A stretch of 34,550 nt of DNA from an uncultured Bacteroidota bacterium (GCA_903874055.1 CAIQQR010000027.1:1-34550), one strand, 5' to 3'. Shown: positions 17,415-25,597, counted from the first letter of the stretch. Program-made: numbers and translations. Notes: generated by a model not told the origin, from the letters alone.

Positions 17415-18026
17415 ATGTCAAAAAAATGGGTTGGTTATTTAGTATTTTTTACAGTGTTGCTCTCTGGCTTTTTTTACTTTGTATTTAGAGGAACTGATAA
17501 TTGGAAAGTAAAACTGCCAACATTGAGCTATGTAAAACCCTTTCATTTTACCAACCAAGATGGTCAACCCGTAACCGAGGCCGATCTTACCAATAAAATC
17601 ACTGTTGTAGAGTACTTTTTTACAACCTGCAAGGGTATTTGTCCCAAGTTAAATACCAACATGAAGGATATTTATATGCAGTTTAAGAATGAGCCAGATT
17701 TTCAAATATTCTCACATACTTGTAATCCAGGTACCGATTCGGTAGCCGTTTTAAAACACTATGCAGATTCTTTACAGGTAGATACCAAAAAATGGATTTT
17801 TATAACTGGCCGAAAAGATAGTTTATACCAAATGGCTAGAAGTTCTTACTTGTTGGATGATCCAAAAAATAACGTAGAAAAAATAGAAGATCAATTTATC
17901 CATACCCAGTTTTTTGCACTCGTAGATCGTAATGGAAAAGTGCGTGGAAAAATTTATGATGGTTTAAAAACACTTGAAGTACAACAATTAAAAAGAGACC
18001 TTGCAAGGTTATTAAAAGATAAATAA
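17415..18026 (+). CDS. SCO1/SenC/PrrC-family copper chaperone
   Basis: A membrane-anchored thioredoxin-fold protein that delivers copper to the CuA site of cytochrome oxidase, 203 residues. An N-terminal hydrophobic helix (about 7-24) anchors it facing the periplasm. The copper ligands are complete: Cys72 and Cys76 in TTCKGICPKLN and His163 in FIHTQFFALVD. It is a little shorter than mitochondrial Sco but normal for bacteria. The divergent neighbour is a MerC-like metal protein, and the extended SDR follows 6 bases after its stop. Oxidase genes are not in the window. A redox role without copper cannot be excluded. Confidence 0.9.
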   Translation: MSKKWVGYLVFFTVLLSGFFYFVFRGTDNWKVKLPTLSYVKPFHFTNQDGQPVTEADLTNKITVVEYFFTTCKGICPKLNTNMKDIYMQFKNEPDFQIFSHTCNPGTDSVAVLKHYADSLQVDTKKWIFITGRKDSLYQMARSSYLLDDPKNNVEKIEDQFIHTQFFALVDRNGKVRGKIYDGLKTLEVQQLKRDLARLLKDK

Positions 18027-18032
18027 TCAATT

Positions 18033-19010
18033 ATGAATTTTGTAACTGGAGCAAGTGGTTTAGTAGGAAGTCATTTAATTCAATCTTTACTTTCAAAAGG
18101 CGAAACGGTTCGTGCTTTATATAGAAATACGATACCTCAATTTAAAGGATCAGAAAAAGTGGAATGGGTAAAAGGAGATATATTAGATGTGATTTCTTTA
18201 AATCATGCAATGCAAAACATTAAGCAGGTTTATCATTGCGCAGCTATTGTGTCTTTCTCTCCAAAGCAAGCTATTGTTATGTTACAGGCCAATATGGAAG
18301 GTACTGCCAATATTGTAAATGCATCTATTGAACATAAAATTCAAAAATTAGTGTATGTAAGTTCAGTAGCAGCACTCGGAAGAATTAGAGAAGATGCACC
18401 TATAGATGAGACTATGAATTGGACACCAGAAACAAGTAATAGTGTGTATGGTAAATCAAAATATTTAGCCGAGATGGAAGTGTGGAGGGGAATGGGTGAA
18501 GGATTGAATGTGGCAATTGTTAATCCAGTAATTATTTTAGGTGCAGGAGATTGGAATAAAGGGTCTTCAGAAATTTTTAAATCGGCTTATGATGAATTTC
18601 CATGGTATACCAATGGAGTGAGTGGATTTGTGGATGTAATGGATGTGATTGATGCAATGCAATTATTAATGCATAGCGATGTACAGGGACAAAGATTTAT
18701 CATTAGTGGAAGCAATGTTCAATACAAGGAAGTATTTACGCATATTGCAAAAGTATTTGACAAAAAACCACCTCATAAACAAGTAACTCCATTATTAGCA
18801 GCGATTGTTTGGAGAGTAGAGGCAGTGAAAGGAATGATCACAGGTAAAACTCCGTTATTAACCAAAGAAACTGCTGCAACTGCGCAAGCAGTGGTACATT
18901 TTGACAATACGAAGTTCTTGAAAGCATTTCCAGCTTTTAGTTATCGAAAATTGGAGGATACCATAACGCGCACTTGTGCAACATTAAAGGAACTGCATCA
19001 TCTGTCTTAA
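18033..19010 (+). CDS. NAD-dependent epimerase/dehydratase (extended SDR)
   Basis: An extended short-chain dehydrogenase of 325 residues. It begins with the nucleotide-binding motif VTGASGLVGSHLI (about 4-16), followed by VKGDI, a YVSSVAALG segment and the YxxxK catalytic pair in VYGKSKYLAEME. The pattern resembles dihydroflavonol-reductase-like and 3-beta-HSD-like bacterial enzymes; the substrate cannot be named. It starts 6 bases after the SCO gene and probably shares its transcript. A hairpin shared with the convergent LpxD-type gene ends it. Confidence 0.85.
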   Translation: MNFVTGASGLVGSHLIQSLLSKGETVRALYRNTIPQFKGSEKVEWVKGDILDVISLNHAMQNIKQVYHCAAIVSFSPKQAIVMLQANMEGTANIVNASIEHKIQKLVYVSSVAALGRIREDAPIDETMNWTPETSNSVYGKSKYLAEMEVWRGMGEGLNVAIVNPVIILGAGDWNKGSSEIFKSAYDEFPWYTNGVSGFVDVMDVIDAMQLLMHSDVQGQRFIISGSNVQYKEVFTHIAKVFDKKPPHKQVTPLLAAIVWRVEAVKGMITGKTPLLTKETAATAQAVVHFDNTKFLKAFPAFSYRKLEDTITRTCATLKELHHLS

Positions 19011-19047
19011 AATAAAAAGAGTTGCGCTAGCAGCCTCTATTTATTTT
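19009..19047. terminator. Bidirectional terminator between two convergent genes
   Basis: AAAATAAAAAGAG (19009-19021) pairs with CTCTATTTATTTT (19035-19047) with one mismatch, around a 13-base loop. A-rich on one arm and T-rich on the other, it suits both directions, and it overlaps the stop of the SDR gene and the last codons of the LpxD-type gene. Confidence 0.6.
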
Positions 19048-19987
19048 CCATTACTTTTTTCCATAGTTCAGGAATACGTTTAATCCAAACATATTCTCTA
19101 CGTTTAATACTTGCATCTTCGGCAGGGAATCCCATATAAACTTTATTGCCTTTGATAGAGCTTGGTACACCAGCTTGAGCTAATACTACCGCATTTTCTC
19201 CAATGGTTAGGGTTTTACCAACCCCCACTTGACCCCATAAAGTAACGCCAGCTTCTAATTTTACACCCCCTGCAATTCCAACTTGTGCAGCAATCAAGCA
19301 ATTTTCGGCCGTTTGGGTGTCATGTCCAATATGAACCATATTATCAATCTTGGTTCCCATTCCAATTTTCGTATCACCACTAACCCCTCTATCAATGGTG
19401 CATCCACATCCAATTTCTACTTTATCTTCTAATATAACTCTCCCACAACTCAACATTTTTTTGTACCAAGCTGGGCGATTCTTTTTAGTGTTATAATAAA
19501 AAGCGTCACCCCCAATTACCGAATTCGCTTGTATAATTACTTCATTGCCAATAATGGTATCCGATAAAATAGTTACTCCAGGATAAATGGTACAATGCTT
19601 TCCAATTTGAACATTGTTTCCAATAAAAACATTGGGCATAATAATAGTGCCTTCACCAATAATTGCATCCTCACTAATTGCTTTTTCATTCACAATCAAA
19701 GGTTTAAAATGCTTTACGATTGTTAAATAAGCTTCAAAAGGATCTGCACAATATAGTAAAGCTTTGCCCTCAGGAACGTTCACTTCTTTATTATTAATAA
19801 TGATGCATGATGCTGCACTATTTAAGCAAGTATCATAATATTTTGGATGATCAACAAACACAACATCTCCCTTTTCAACTTGATGAATTTCATTTACTCC
19901 TGCAATTTCTAATTGATCATTTCCAACAATTTCTGCTCCAATTAAATTAGATAACCATTTGATAGAAACGGGTGCGATAAGCTTCAT
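19037..19987 (-). CDS. LpxD-type acyltransferase (UDP-3-O-acylglucosamine N-acyltransferase family)
   Basis: A left-handed beta-helix acyltransferase of 316 residues. The N-terminal uridine-binding-like domain (about 1-100) includes the LpxD-type GVNEIHQVEKGDVVFVDHPKY segment. Hexapeptide repeats ((I/V)GxxxxI type) fill about 105-290, with the IGGDAFYY and TIDRG segments typical of LpxD and His in MVHIGHD at the position of the LpxD catalytic His. Real LpxD is about 340 residues and Bacteroidota often carry a second shorter homologue, so this may be either the lipid A enzyme or that paralogue. lpxA, lpxC and fabZ are not adjacent, which favours the paralogue. Confidence 0.8.
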   Translation of the reverse strand: MKLIAPVSIKWLSNLIGAEIVGNDQLEIAGVNEIHQVEKGDVVFVDHPKYYDTCLNSAASCIIINNKEVNVPEGKALLYCADPFEAYLTIVKHFKPLIVNEKAISEDAIIGEGTIIMPNVFIGNNVQIGKHCTIYPGVTILSDTIIGNEVIIQANSVIGGDAFYYNTKKNRPAWYKKMLSCGRVILEDKVEIGCGCTIDRGVSGDTKIGMGTKIDNMVHIGHDTQTAENCLIAAQVGIAGGVKLEAGVTLWGQVGVGKTLTIGENAVVLAQAGVPSSIKGNKVYMGFPAEDASIKRREYVWIKRIPELWKKVMENK

Positions 19988-20009
19988 AATTGTGTTTTTT
20001 GGCCTAAAT

Positions 20010-20017
20010 CAAAGGTA
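20010..20017 (-). promoter_or_regulatory. TAnnTTTG box before the LpxD-type gene
   Basis: TACCTTTG on the minus strand, 22 bases before the ATG at 19987; no clear -33 TTTG. Confidence 0.45.
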
Positions 20018-20263
20018 ACGAGCCTTTTTTGTAAAAAATTTTTTTTGTCCATATTCTCTGAAAAATTATTGCAGATAGAACATAAAAATTTACAACTATC
20101 AATGATTAAAAAGAATCAATGATCAAAAATTAATTCTTTTGTAATCCTTTGTTTATAGCCGTTACAGCGTTATATAAAAAAATAAAAATCAATAGAATGA
20201 TTTTAAAATCATAAAAAAAAGAGCAAAAAATAAATTAGATTGAACTGCAGTAAAACATGCTAT

Positions 20264-20272
20264 TGTGGATAA
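20264..20272 (-). promoter_or_regulatory. Exact DnaA-box match (TTATCCACA)
   Basis: TGTGGATAA on the plus strand equals TTATCCACA on the minus. It is the only exact copy noticed in this non-coding stretch. Confidence 0.4.
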
Positions 20273-20298
20273 ACCCAAAAAATTTGTTTAAAAAAATT

Positions 20299-20329
20299 TT
20301 TGAATTAGGATAAAGTATAATTAATATTG
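20299..20329 (+). promoter_or_regulatory. Promoter of the candidate small RNA
   Basis: TTTG (20299-20302), 19 bases, then TAATATTG (20322-20329). Spacing is exactly the Bacteroidota optimum and only one base of the -7 box deviates. Confidence 0.6.
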
Positions 20330-20332
20330 TGA

Positions 20333-20404
20333 TGGGAATTCAATTCCCGTACTTACTAACCCATCTATATACGAGGTCCCACAACAGTGGGACTTTGTTT
20401 TTTT
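20333..20404 (+). ncRNA. Candidate ~70-nt small RNA or leader RNA
   Basis: A self-contained unit: promoter directly upstream, a 5' hairpin region and a strong intrinsic terminator. GGGAATTCAATTCCC (20334-20348) can form a short hairpin; alternatively GATGGG (20331-20336) can pair with CCCATC (20360-20365). The two pairings share the same GGG and exclude each other. The 3' end is the GTCCCAC/GTGGGAC hairpin followed by a T-run. It ends 14 bases before the rluE ATG, so it could be a free sRNA or an attenuating leader of rluE. I do not recognise a known RNA family. The start position is estimated from the promoter. Confidence 0.5.
20376..20404 (+). terminator. Intrinsic terminator of the candidate small RNA
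   Basis: Perfect 7-bp GC-rich stem GTCCCAC (20376-20382) and GTGGGAC (20387-20393), loop AACA, followed by TTTGTTTTTTT. A textbook plus-strand terminator with no gene ending just upstream of it on that strand. Confidence 0.8.
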
Positions 20405-20418
20405 AGACAATATTTTGG

Positions 20419-21000
20419 ATGCAATACTATCTCTTATATAAACCATTTCAAGTACTTTCTCAATTCACATCTTCCGATGGAAAATTGTGTTTGAAAGATA
20501 TTATTGAAGTTGAAAAAGATGTGTACCCAGTAGGTAGATTAGATTATGATAGTGAGGGTTTGCTATTATTAACGAATGACAAAAGCGTTAATCATCAATT
20601 ACTTCATCCCAATTTTGAGCATAAGCGAACTTATTGGGTACAAGTGGATGGCGCCATTACACAGGAGGCAGCAAATACTTTATCAAAAGGAGTTACCATT
20701 CATATTGATGGGCAACAATATAAAACTAAAAAGGCCATCGTAAATTTATTGCCAGATAGCATTGAAGTGCCTGATCGCAATCCACCGATACGTTTTAGAA
20801 AATCCATTCCAGCAACCTGGGCCTCCATTCAATTAACTGAAGGAAAAAATAGACAGGTGCGTAAAATGTTTGCATCCGTTGGATTTCCAGTATTAAGATT
20901 AATTCGTGCACAAATGGGAACCTATACTATCTCTAAGATGCAACCAGGCGATTTACTTTCTTTGACCGAACAAGAAGTAAAAGCAGGCTTCTTTCGCTAA
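20419..21000 (+). CDS. rluE: 23S rRNA pseudouridine synthase, RluE-like
   Basis: Isomerises a uridine to pseudouridine in 23S rRNA. The 193 residues match the short RsuA/RluB/RluE group without an S4 domain: the N-terminus YYLLYKPFQVLSQFTSSDGK, catalytic Asp in VGRLDYDSEGLLLLTND (Asp at about residue 47), then NRQVRKMFASVGFPVLRLIR near the C-terminus. Absence of the S4 RNA-binding domain and the length point to RluE (E. coli target U2457). It stands 14 bases behind the small-RNA terminator; a TATTTTGG element lies 0-8 bases before its ATG. Confidence 0.88.
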   Translation: MQYYLLYKPFQVLSQFTSSDGKLCLKDIIEVEKDVYPVGRLDYDSEGLLLLTNDKSVNHQLLHPNFEHKRTYWVQVDGAITQEAANTLSKGVTIHIDGQQYKTKKAIVNLLPDSIEVPDRNPPIRFRKSIPATWASIQLTEGKNRQVRKMFASVGFPVLRLIRAQMGTYTISKMQPGDLLSLTEQEVKAGFFR

Positions 21001-21015
21001 TTGCTGCTTAAGTTT

Positions 21016-21023
21016 TACTTTTG
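21016..21023 (+). promoter_or_regulatory. TAnnTTTG box before lysS
   Basis: TACTTTTG, 19 bases before the lysS ATG; TTCG (20993-20996) stands 19 bases upstream as a partial -33. Confidence 0.45.
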
Positions 21024-21042
21024 CGGTATTAATACTATATAA

Positions 21043-22563
21043 ATGAGTCAAGATTTATCAGAACAAGAGATTATTAGAAGAGAAAAGCTCCAAAATTTAG
21101 AAGCTGCGGGCATCAATCCATACCCAGCTCCATTATATCCAGTTTCTCATTATTCTGCTGAAATAAAGCAAAATTTTTCCGAGGAAACCAAGGACAACTA
21201 TCTGAATGTATGTGTCGCGGGTAGAATTATGAGTGTAAACGATAAGGGCAAGGTATTGTTTGTGAAGATTCAGGACAATGACGGCATTTTTCAATTATAT
21301 ATAAAGAGAGATGAAATTTGTCCAGATGAAGACAAAACCTATTGGGATGTATTGACTAAAAATGGCATGGACCTAGGAGATATTATTGGAGCTACTGGTT
21401 ATGTGTTTATCACTAAAACAGGCGAGACTTCATTGCATGCCAGCACGGTTACATTATTGGCTAAGTCTTTAAAGCCATTGCCGGTTGTAAAGAGAGATGA
21501 GGAAGGAAATACTTTTGATGCAGTAACCGATCCGGAATTTAGATATCGTCAACGATATGCCGATTTAATTATTAATCCAGATGTAAAAGAAACATTTGCG
21601 AAGCGTACTATCTTAATGAATACGATTCGTGAATTTTTAAACACACGTGGTGCATTAGAAGTTGATACGCCAGTTTTACAAGCTATCCCTGGTGGTGCTG
21701 CAGCAAGACCATTTATTACGCATCATAATGCGTTGGATGTGCCTTTCTACTTGCGTATTGCCAATGAATTGTATTTAAAGCGTTTAATTGTGGGCGGATT
21801 TGATTGGGTGTATGAGTTTAGCCGCAACTTCCGTAACGAAGGCATGGACAGAACACATAATCCAGAATTCACCGTATTAGAATGGTACACTGCTTACAAG
21901 GATTATTTTTGGATGATGGAAATTACCGAGCAGTTGTTTGAAAAAATTGCTTTGACTTTACATGGCACTACAAAATTAACCGTAGGCGATAAAACGATTG
22001 ATTTTAAAGCACCTTATCGTCGCGTGAGTATTATGGATGCGATTAAAGAAAATACAGGTATAGATATAACAGGAATGGACGAAGCAGGTTTAAGAGAAGT
22101 GTGTAAGACTTTAAAGATTGATGTAGCTCCAACTATTGGAAAAGGAAAATTAATTGATGAAATTTTTGGCTCAACAAGTGAGCATACTTATACGCAACCA
22201 ACCTTTATCATTGACTATCCGGTGGAAATGAGTCCACTAACTAAAAAGCACAGAACCAAGGAAGGCTTGGTAGAGCGTTTTGAATTAATGGTCAATGGAA
22301 AAGAATTAGCGAATGCTTATTCTGAATTAAATGATCCAATTGATCAACGTAAGCGTTTTGAAGATCAGTTGGCTTTAATGGAAAGAGGAGATGACGAAGC
22401 CATGTTTATTGATCATGACTTTTTAAGAGCCTTAGAATATGGCATGCCACCTACTTCAGGTATTGGTATTGGAATAGACCGATTATGTATGATGATGTTA
22501 AATCAACCTTCTATTCAAGACGTATTGTTCTTCCCTCAAATGCGACCCGAGGCGCATAAATAA
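21043..22563 (+). CDS. lysS: Lysyl-tRNA synthetase, class II
   Basis: Charges tRNA-Lys with lysine. The 506 residues consist of an N-terminal OB-fold anticodon-binding domain (about 55-160, VAGRIMSVNDKGKVLFVKIQD) and the class II catalytic core with motif 1 (FLNTRGALEVDTPVLQ), motif 2 (FRNEGMDRTHNPEFTVLEWY) and motif 3 (GIGIGIDRLCMMMLN). The signature residues for lysine recognition appear intact. Length is normal for a bacterial LysRS. It is monocistronic with a hairpin terminator. Confidence 0.97.
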   Translation: MSQDLSEQEIIRREKLQNLEAAGINPYPAPLYPVSHYSAEIKQNFSEETKDNYLNVCVAGRIMSVNDKGKVLFVKIQDNDGIFQLYIKRDEICPDEDKTYWDVLTKNGMDLGDIIGATGYVFITKTGETSLHASTVTLLAKSLKPLPVVKRDEEGNTFDAVTDPEFRYRQRYADLIINPDVKETFAKRTILMNTIREFLNTRGALEVDTPVLQAIPGGAAARPFITHHNALDVPFYLRIANELYLKRLIVGGFDWVYEFSRNFRNEGMDRTHNPEFTVLEWYTAYKDYFWMMEITEQLFEKIALTLHGTTKLTVGDKTIDFKAPYRRVSIMDAIKENTGIDITGMDEAGLREVCKTLKIDVAPTIGKGKLIDEIFGSTSEHTYTQPTFIIDYPVEMSPLTKKHRTKEGLVERFELMVNGKELANAYSELNDPIDQRKRFEDQLALMERGDDEAMFIDHDFLRALEYGMPPTSGIGIGIDRLCMMMLNQPSIQDVLFFPQMRPEAHK

Positions 22564-22592
22564 AAGCTTTTTTAAATCTAAGCTTTTATTTA
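22561..22592 (+). terminator. lysS terminator
   Basis: TAAAAGCTT (22561-22569) pairs perfectly with AAGCTTTTA (22580-22588), loop of 10 bases, followed by TTTATT. It begins at the lysS stop codon. Confidence 0.6.
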
Positions 22593-22611
22593 TTGCTACT
22601 TTAATGATTTT

Positions 22612-22640
22612 TCAATGCACCCCATAAACGGGTGCATTGA
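22612..22640. repeat. Perfect 11-bp inverted repeat, no T-tract
   Basis: TCAATGCACCC and GGGTGCATTGA around CATAAAC, in the gap between convergent lysS and the M20 gene. No T-run follows on either strand, so it is not a standard intrinsic terminator; it could stabilise or process a 3' end or bind a protein. Confidence 0.6.
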
Positions 22641-22665
22641 TCTAGATAAAATTAATTGAGTTGTG

Positions 22666-24129
22666 CTAATCGCGGTAGTTGAGTGCTGGTTTAATATCGC
22701 CTAATAATGCTTTGTATTTATAATCTCCAATACCTGCTTTAAATTCTTCGGTTGCTTTTTGTATGAGTGCTGGGTTGCTCATTAAATCAATTGCAGTGAG
22801 TGCCATGGTTTTACTGGCAACAAGCATTCCTTTGGTTCCAATTTCAGTTCCGCCAGCTGCAACTGCTTGCCAACTATGTGCTGGTGTTCCAGGAACCCAG
22901 GTTGCTGCAGTTAATCCTACAGTTGGTTTCACATAACTTACATCACCTACATCGGTGGAGCCCGTATTCCCTTCTACTAAATAGCTTAAAGGTTTTACAG
23001 CCGCTGCAGATTCTACTGCCTTTGGACTTCCAATAAAACTTGGTTGAATTTTTTTAGCAAATGCATTTTCTGCTTCGGTATAATTTACACCCCCTACTTT
23101 TTCTAAATTAGATTGCATTACTTCGGCAAGCGTTTTATTAATTAATAAATCGTGTGTGCCTCCAATGATATCATACTTCATAGTGGTACCTGTTCCCATT
23201 GCAGCACCTTCGGCAGCTTTCACCACTCTATCAAAAATTTCTACAACATCTTTACGTTTTGGATGACGCACATAATAATACACTTCGGCAAAATCGGGAA
23301 CTACATTCGGAGCCTTACCCCCATTGGTGATTACATAATGTATTCTTGTTTCTTGAGGAATATGTTCACGCATCATATTTACCATATTGTCCATTGCTTC
23401 TACTGCATCTAATGCCGAACGACCTTGCTCTGGTGCTTGCGCAGCATGTGCAGCAATCCCATAAAATTTAAATTTAGCAGATTTATTTGCCAATGCACTT
23501 GTGGTAGACACTCCATTTACATCACTTGGATGCCAATGAATTACTGCATCTAAATCATTAAATAATCCTGCGCGTACTAAAAATACTTTTCCGCTTCCAC
23601 CTTCTTCAGCAGGACATCCGTAAACTTTAATGGTACCTTTTAATTTACCTGCTGCAATTAATTCTTTAATAGCAATACCTGCTGATACACTTGCAGTTCC
23701 AAATAAATGGTGACCACATCCATGTCCCGCATTTTTTTCAGCAATTACCGATTTTTCTGGTACTGCATTTTGTGCAAGCCCTGGTAATGCATCATACTCT
23801 GCTAAAATTCCAATAGCCGGAGATCCTGAACCATAAGTAGCAACAAATGCTGTTGGAATACCCGCTACGCCTGTTTCTATGGTAAATCCAGCTTCTTTTA
23901 AATGCTGAATATGAAGTGCTGAACTTTTATTTTCTTTATATCCAACTTCAGCAAAATCCCAAATTTGTAATGCTGTTTTTTTATCTGCTTCATAATTTGC
24001 GGACAAGGAATTTAATGCAGCCTCCTTGTTTGCATTTACTGCAGCAGTAGTAGGATCTTGTTTTGTTTTCTTTTGTGCATTGCTCATTAAAGCAATCATT
24101 AAAAATCCACCAATTAAAAATTGTTTCAT
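22666..24129 (-). CDS. Secreted M20-family amidohydrolase (AbgB/AmhX-like)
   Basis: A zinc metallopeptidase-type amidohydrolase, 487 residues, with a signal peptide (MKQFLIGGFLMIALMSNAQ) that sends it to the periplasm. Metal-binding motifs of the M20D group are visible: GILAEYDALPGL, GHGCGHHLFG, CPAEEGGSGK and VIHWHP, with a dimerisation insert in the middle and STDVGDVSYVKPT near the C-terminus. The layout resembles AbgB, which cleaves p-aminobenzoyl-glutamate; N-acyl amino acid substrates are equally possible. It is last in a minus-strand set with the HSDL2-like SDR and gmk. Confidence 0.88.
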   Translation of the reverse strand: MKQFLIGGFLMIALMSNAQKKTKQDPTTAAVNANKEAALNSLSANYEADKKTALQIWDFAEVGYKENKSSALHIQHLKEAGFTIETGVAGIPTAFVATYGSGSPAIGILAEYDALPGLAQNAVPEKSVIAEKNAGHGCGHHLFGTASVSAGIAIKELIAAGKLKGTIKVYGCPAEEGGSGKVFLVRAGLFNDLDAVIHWHPSDVNGVSTTSALANKSAKFKFYGIAAHAAQAPEQGRSALDAVEAMDNMVNMMREHIPQETRIHYVITNGGKAPNVVPDFAEVYYYVRHPKRKDVVEIFDRVVKAAEGAAMGTGTTMKYDIIGGTHDLLINKTLAEVMQSNLEKVGGVNYTEAENAFAKKIQPSFIGSPKAVESAAAVKPLSYLVEGNTGSTDVGDVSYVKPTVGLTAATWVPGTPAHSWQAVAAGGTEIGTKGMLVASKTMALTAIDLMSNPALIQKATEEFKAGIGDYKYKALLGDIKPALNYRD

Positions 24130-24160
24130 TGAAAATATTTAAGATGATAATTAAATAGGT

Positions 24161-24979
24161 TTATAAAAATAAATCGGTATAAAGTTGTGCGCCAGGTATT
24201 ACAGAGTAAGCAGATAAATCGGTGATGCCCTCCGCAGCCAATACCTGCTCATCAATAAATGTATTTCCTGTGCACACTAATTTTTCTTTAGATAAAATAT
24301 AATAAGCAGCATCTGCTAAAATAGCAGGTGTACGACTCATATTAGCAAGCAGCTCTCCGCCTAATAAATTGCGCACAGCAGCAGTATCAATGGTTGTGCG
24401 TGGCCAAAGTGCATTCGATGCAATACCATCGTCTTTAAATTCATGTGCCCAACCAATGGCAAGCATACTCATATCATATTTAGAAAGGGTATAGGCAACA
24501 TGTGGCCCCAACCATTTAGGATCTAAATTAATGGGAGGAGATAAAGTAAGAATATGTGCGTGTGAAGATTTTTTTAAATAAGGCAAAGCATGTTGCACCA
24601 CTAAAAAAGTACCTCGTACATTAATGCTATGAATTAAATCAAATCTTTTGCTAGGCGTATTTTCGGTGTCTGTTAATTGAATTGCAGACGCATTATTGAT
24701 TACAATATCAATACCTCCAAATGTATCAACAGTTTGTTTAATTGCATTTGCAATTTGTGCTTCGTCTCTAATATCCACCTGCACTGCCAAGGCTTTTACG
24801 CCTAAAGCTTCTACTTCGGCAGCTGCCGAAAAAATAGTACCACCTAATCGCGGATCTTCCTCTACCGATTTTGCAGCAATTACAATATTAGCTCCTGCTC
24901 CTGCTAATTTTAATGCAATGGCTTTTCCTATGCCTCTGCTTCCACCGGTTATAAACACTGTTTTTCCTTGCAAAGACAT
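24161..24979 (-). CDS. HSDL2-like short-chain dehydrogenase/reductase
   Basis: A classical SDR, 272 residues. It has FITGGSRGIGKAIALKLA (about 9-26), INNASAIQLTDTENTP, the LTLSPPINLDPKWLGPHVAYTLSKYDMSM segment (catalytic Ser, and Tyr/Lys in YTLSK) and NALWPRTTIDTAA. The last two are diagnostic of the hydroxysteroid-dehydrogenase-like 2 branch, whose bacterial substrate is not known. The SCP2 lipid-binding domain of animal HSDL2 is absent, as usual in bacteria. It lies 27 bases after gmk and 31 before the amidohydrolase, same strand. Confidence 0.88.
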   Translation of the reverse strand: MSLQGKTVFITGGSRGIGKAIALKLAGAGANIVIAAKSVEEDPRLGGTIFSAAAEVEALGVKALAVQVDIRDEAQIANAIKQTVDTFGGIDIVINNASAIQLTDTENTPSKRFDLIHSINVRGTFLVVQHALPYLKKSSHAHILTLSPPINLDPKWLGPHVAYTLSKYDMSMLAIGWAHEFKDDGIASNALWPRTTIDTAAVRNLLGGELLANMSRTPAILADAAYYILSKEKLVCTGNTFIDEQVLAAEGITDLSAYSVIPGAQLYTDLFL

Positions 24980-25006
24980 AGTTGTACATTTTATTTTTTA
25001 AAAAAG

Positions 25007-25594
25007 CTATTTCGTGAAATCAGGTCCCAAAAATTCAATCAATAAATTGGCAGTATCATTGCAGGCTGTCTCCAATACTTCGTTTTTCACAACCTTATTA
25101 AATTGATTGCTAAAACTAATTTCATATGCAGCTTTATCAATTCTTGTTTGAATACTTTCTGGTGTTTCCGTTTGTCTATGCAATAATCTTTCTTTCAAAG
25201 CATCAATGGAAGGAGGCATAATAAATATAGAAAGACTTTTATCCCCCAATTGCTTTTGTACTTGAATGGCTCCTTTTACATCAATATCTAATACGGGTAC
25301 TTTTCCTAAGGCCCAAATACGCTCTAATTCTGACTTTAAGGTACCATAATAAACACCTTCATACACCTGCTCATATTCTAAAAACTCATTTTGATAAATG
25401 AGGCCTTCAAATTTGGCTAAACTTAAAAAATGATATGCTACTCCGTCCTGTTCGGCACCTCTAGGGGCACGGGTAGTAGCAGAAATAGAAAATGCTAAAC
25501 GCGAAAATCGTTCCAATAAATATTTAGTAATTGTAGTTTTACCTGCCCCCGATGGTGCAGCCAAAATGATTACTTTTTTCAAACTAGTTGACAT
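25007..25594 (-). CDS. gmk: Guanylate kinase
   Basis: Phosphorylates GMP to GDP. The 195 residues show the P-loop APSGAGKTTI (about 11-20), SISATTRAPRGAEQDGVAYHFLS (GMP-binding region), YYGTLKSELE, VLDIDVKGA and LLHRQTETPESIQTRI. The open frame can start two codons earlier at TTG 25600, but ATG 25594 is preferred because a TAAATTTG box ends 3 bases before it. It is divergent from the S10 peptidase gene, with both promoters in 68 bases. Confidence 0.96.
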   Translation of the reverse strand: MSTSLKKVIILAAPSGAGKTTITKYLLERFSRLAFSISATTRAPRGAEQDGVAYHFLSLAKFEGLIYQNEFLEYEQVYEGVYYGTLKSELERIWALGKVPVLDIDVKGAIQVQKQLGDKSLSIFIMPPSIDALKERLLHRQTETPESIQTRIDKAAYEISFSNQFNKVVKNEVLETACNDTANLLIEFLGPDFTK

Positions 25595-25597
25595 GCT

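Larger units (their letters stand above)
20018..20330. other. AT-rich non-coding stretch with repeats, palindromes and a DnaA-box match
   Basis: No gene is visible. It contains two copies of ATCAATGAT 17 bases apart (20098-20106, 20115-20123), a 13-bp hairpin with one bulge (20104-20116 with 20133-20146), a perfect 16-base palindrome ATGATTTTAAAATCAT (20197-20212), and TGTGGATAA (20264-20272), which is an exact DnaA box on the minus strand. Its right end holds the promoter of the small RNA. Whether it has replication or regulatory function is unknown. Confidence 0.5.

Noticed and set aside
17377-17442. Possible 21-codon upstream frame overlapping the start of the SCO gene
   Set aside because: Starts inside the promoter-like box, has no conserved features, and any ATG in this AT-rich gap could give it.
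20018-20330. Chromosomal replication origin
   Set aside because: Only one exact DnaA box, neighbours not typical, and gene orientation does not change here; kept only as a low-confidence finding.
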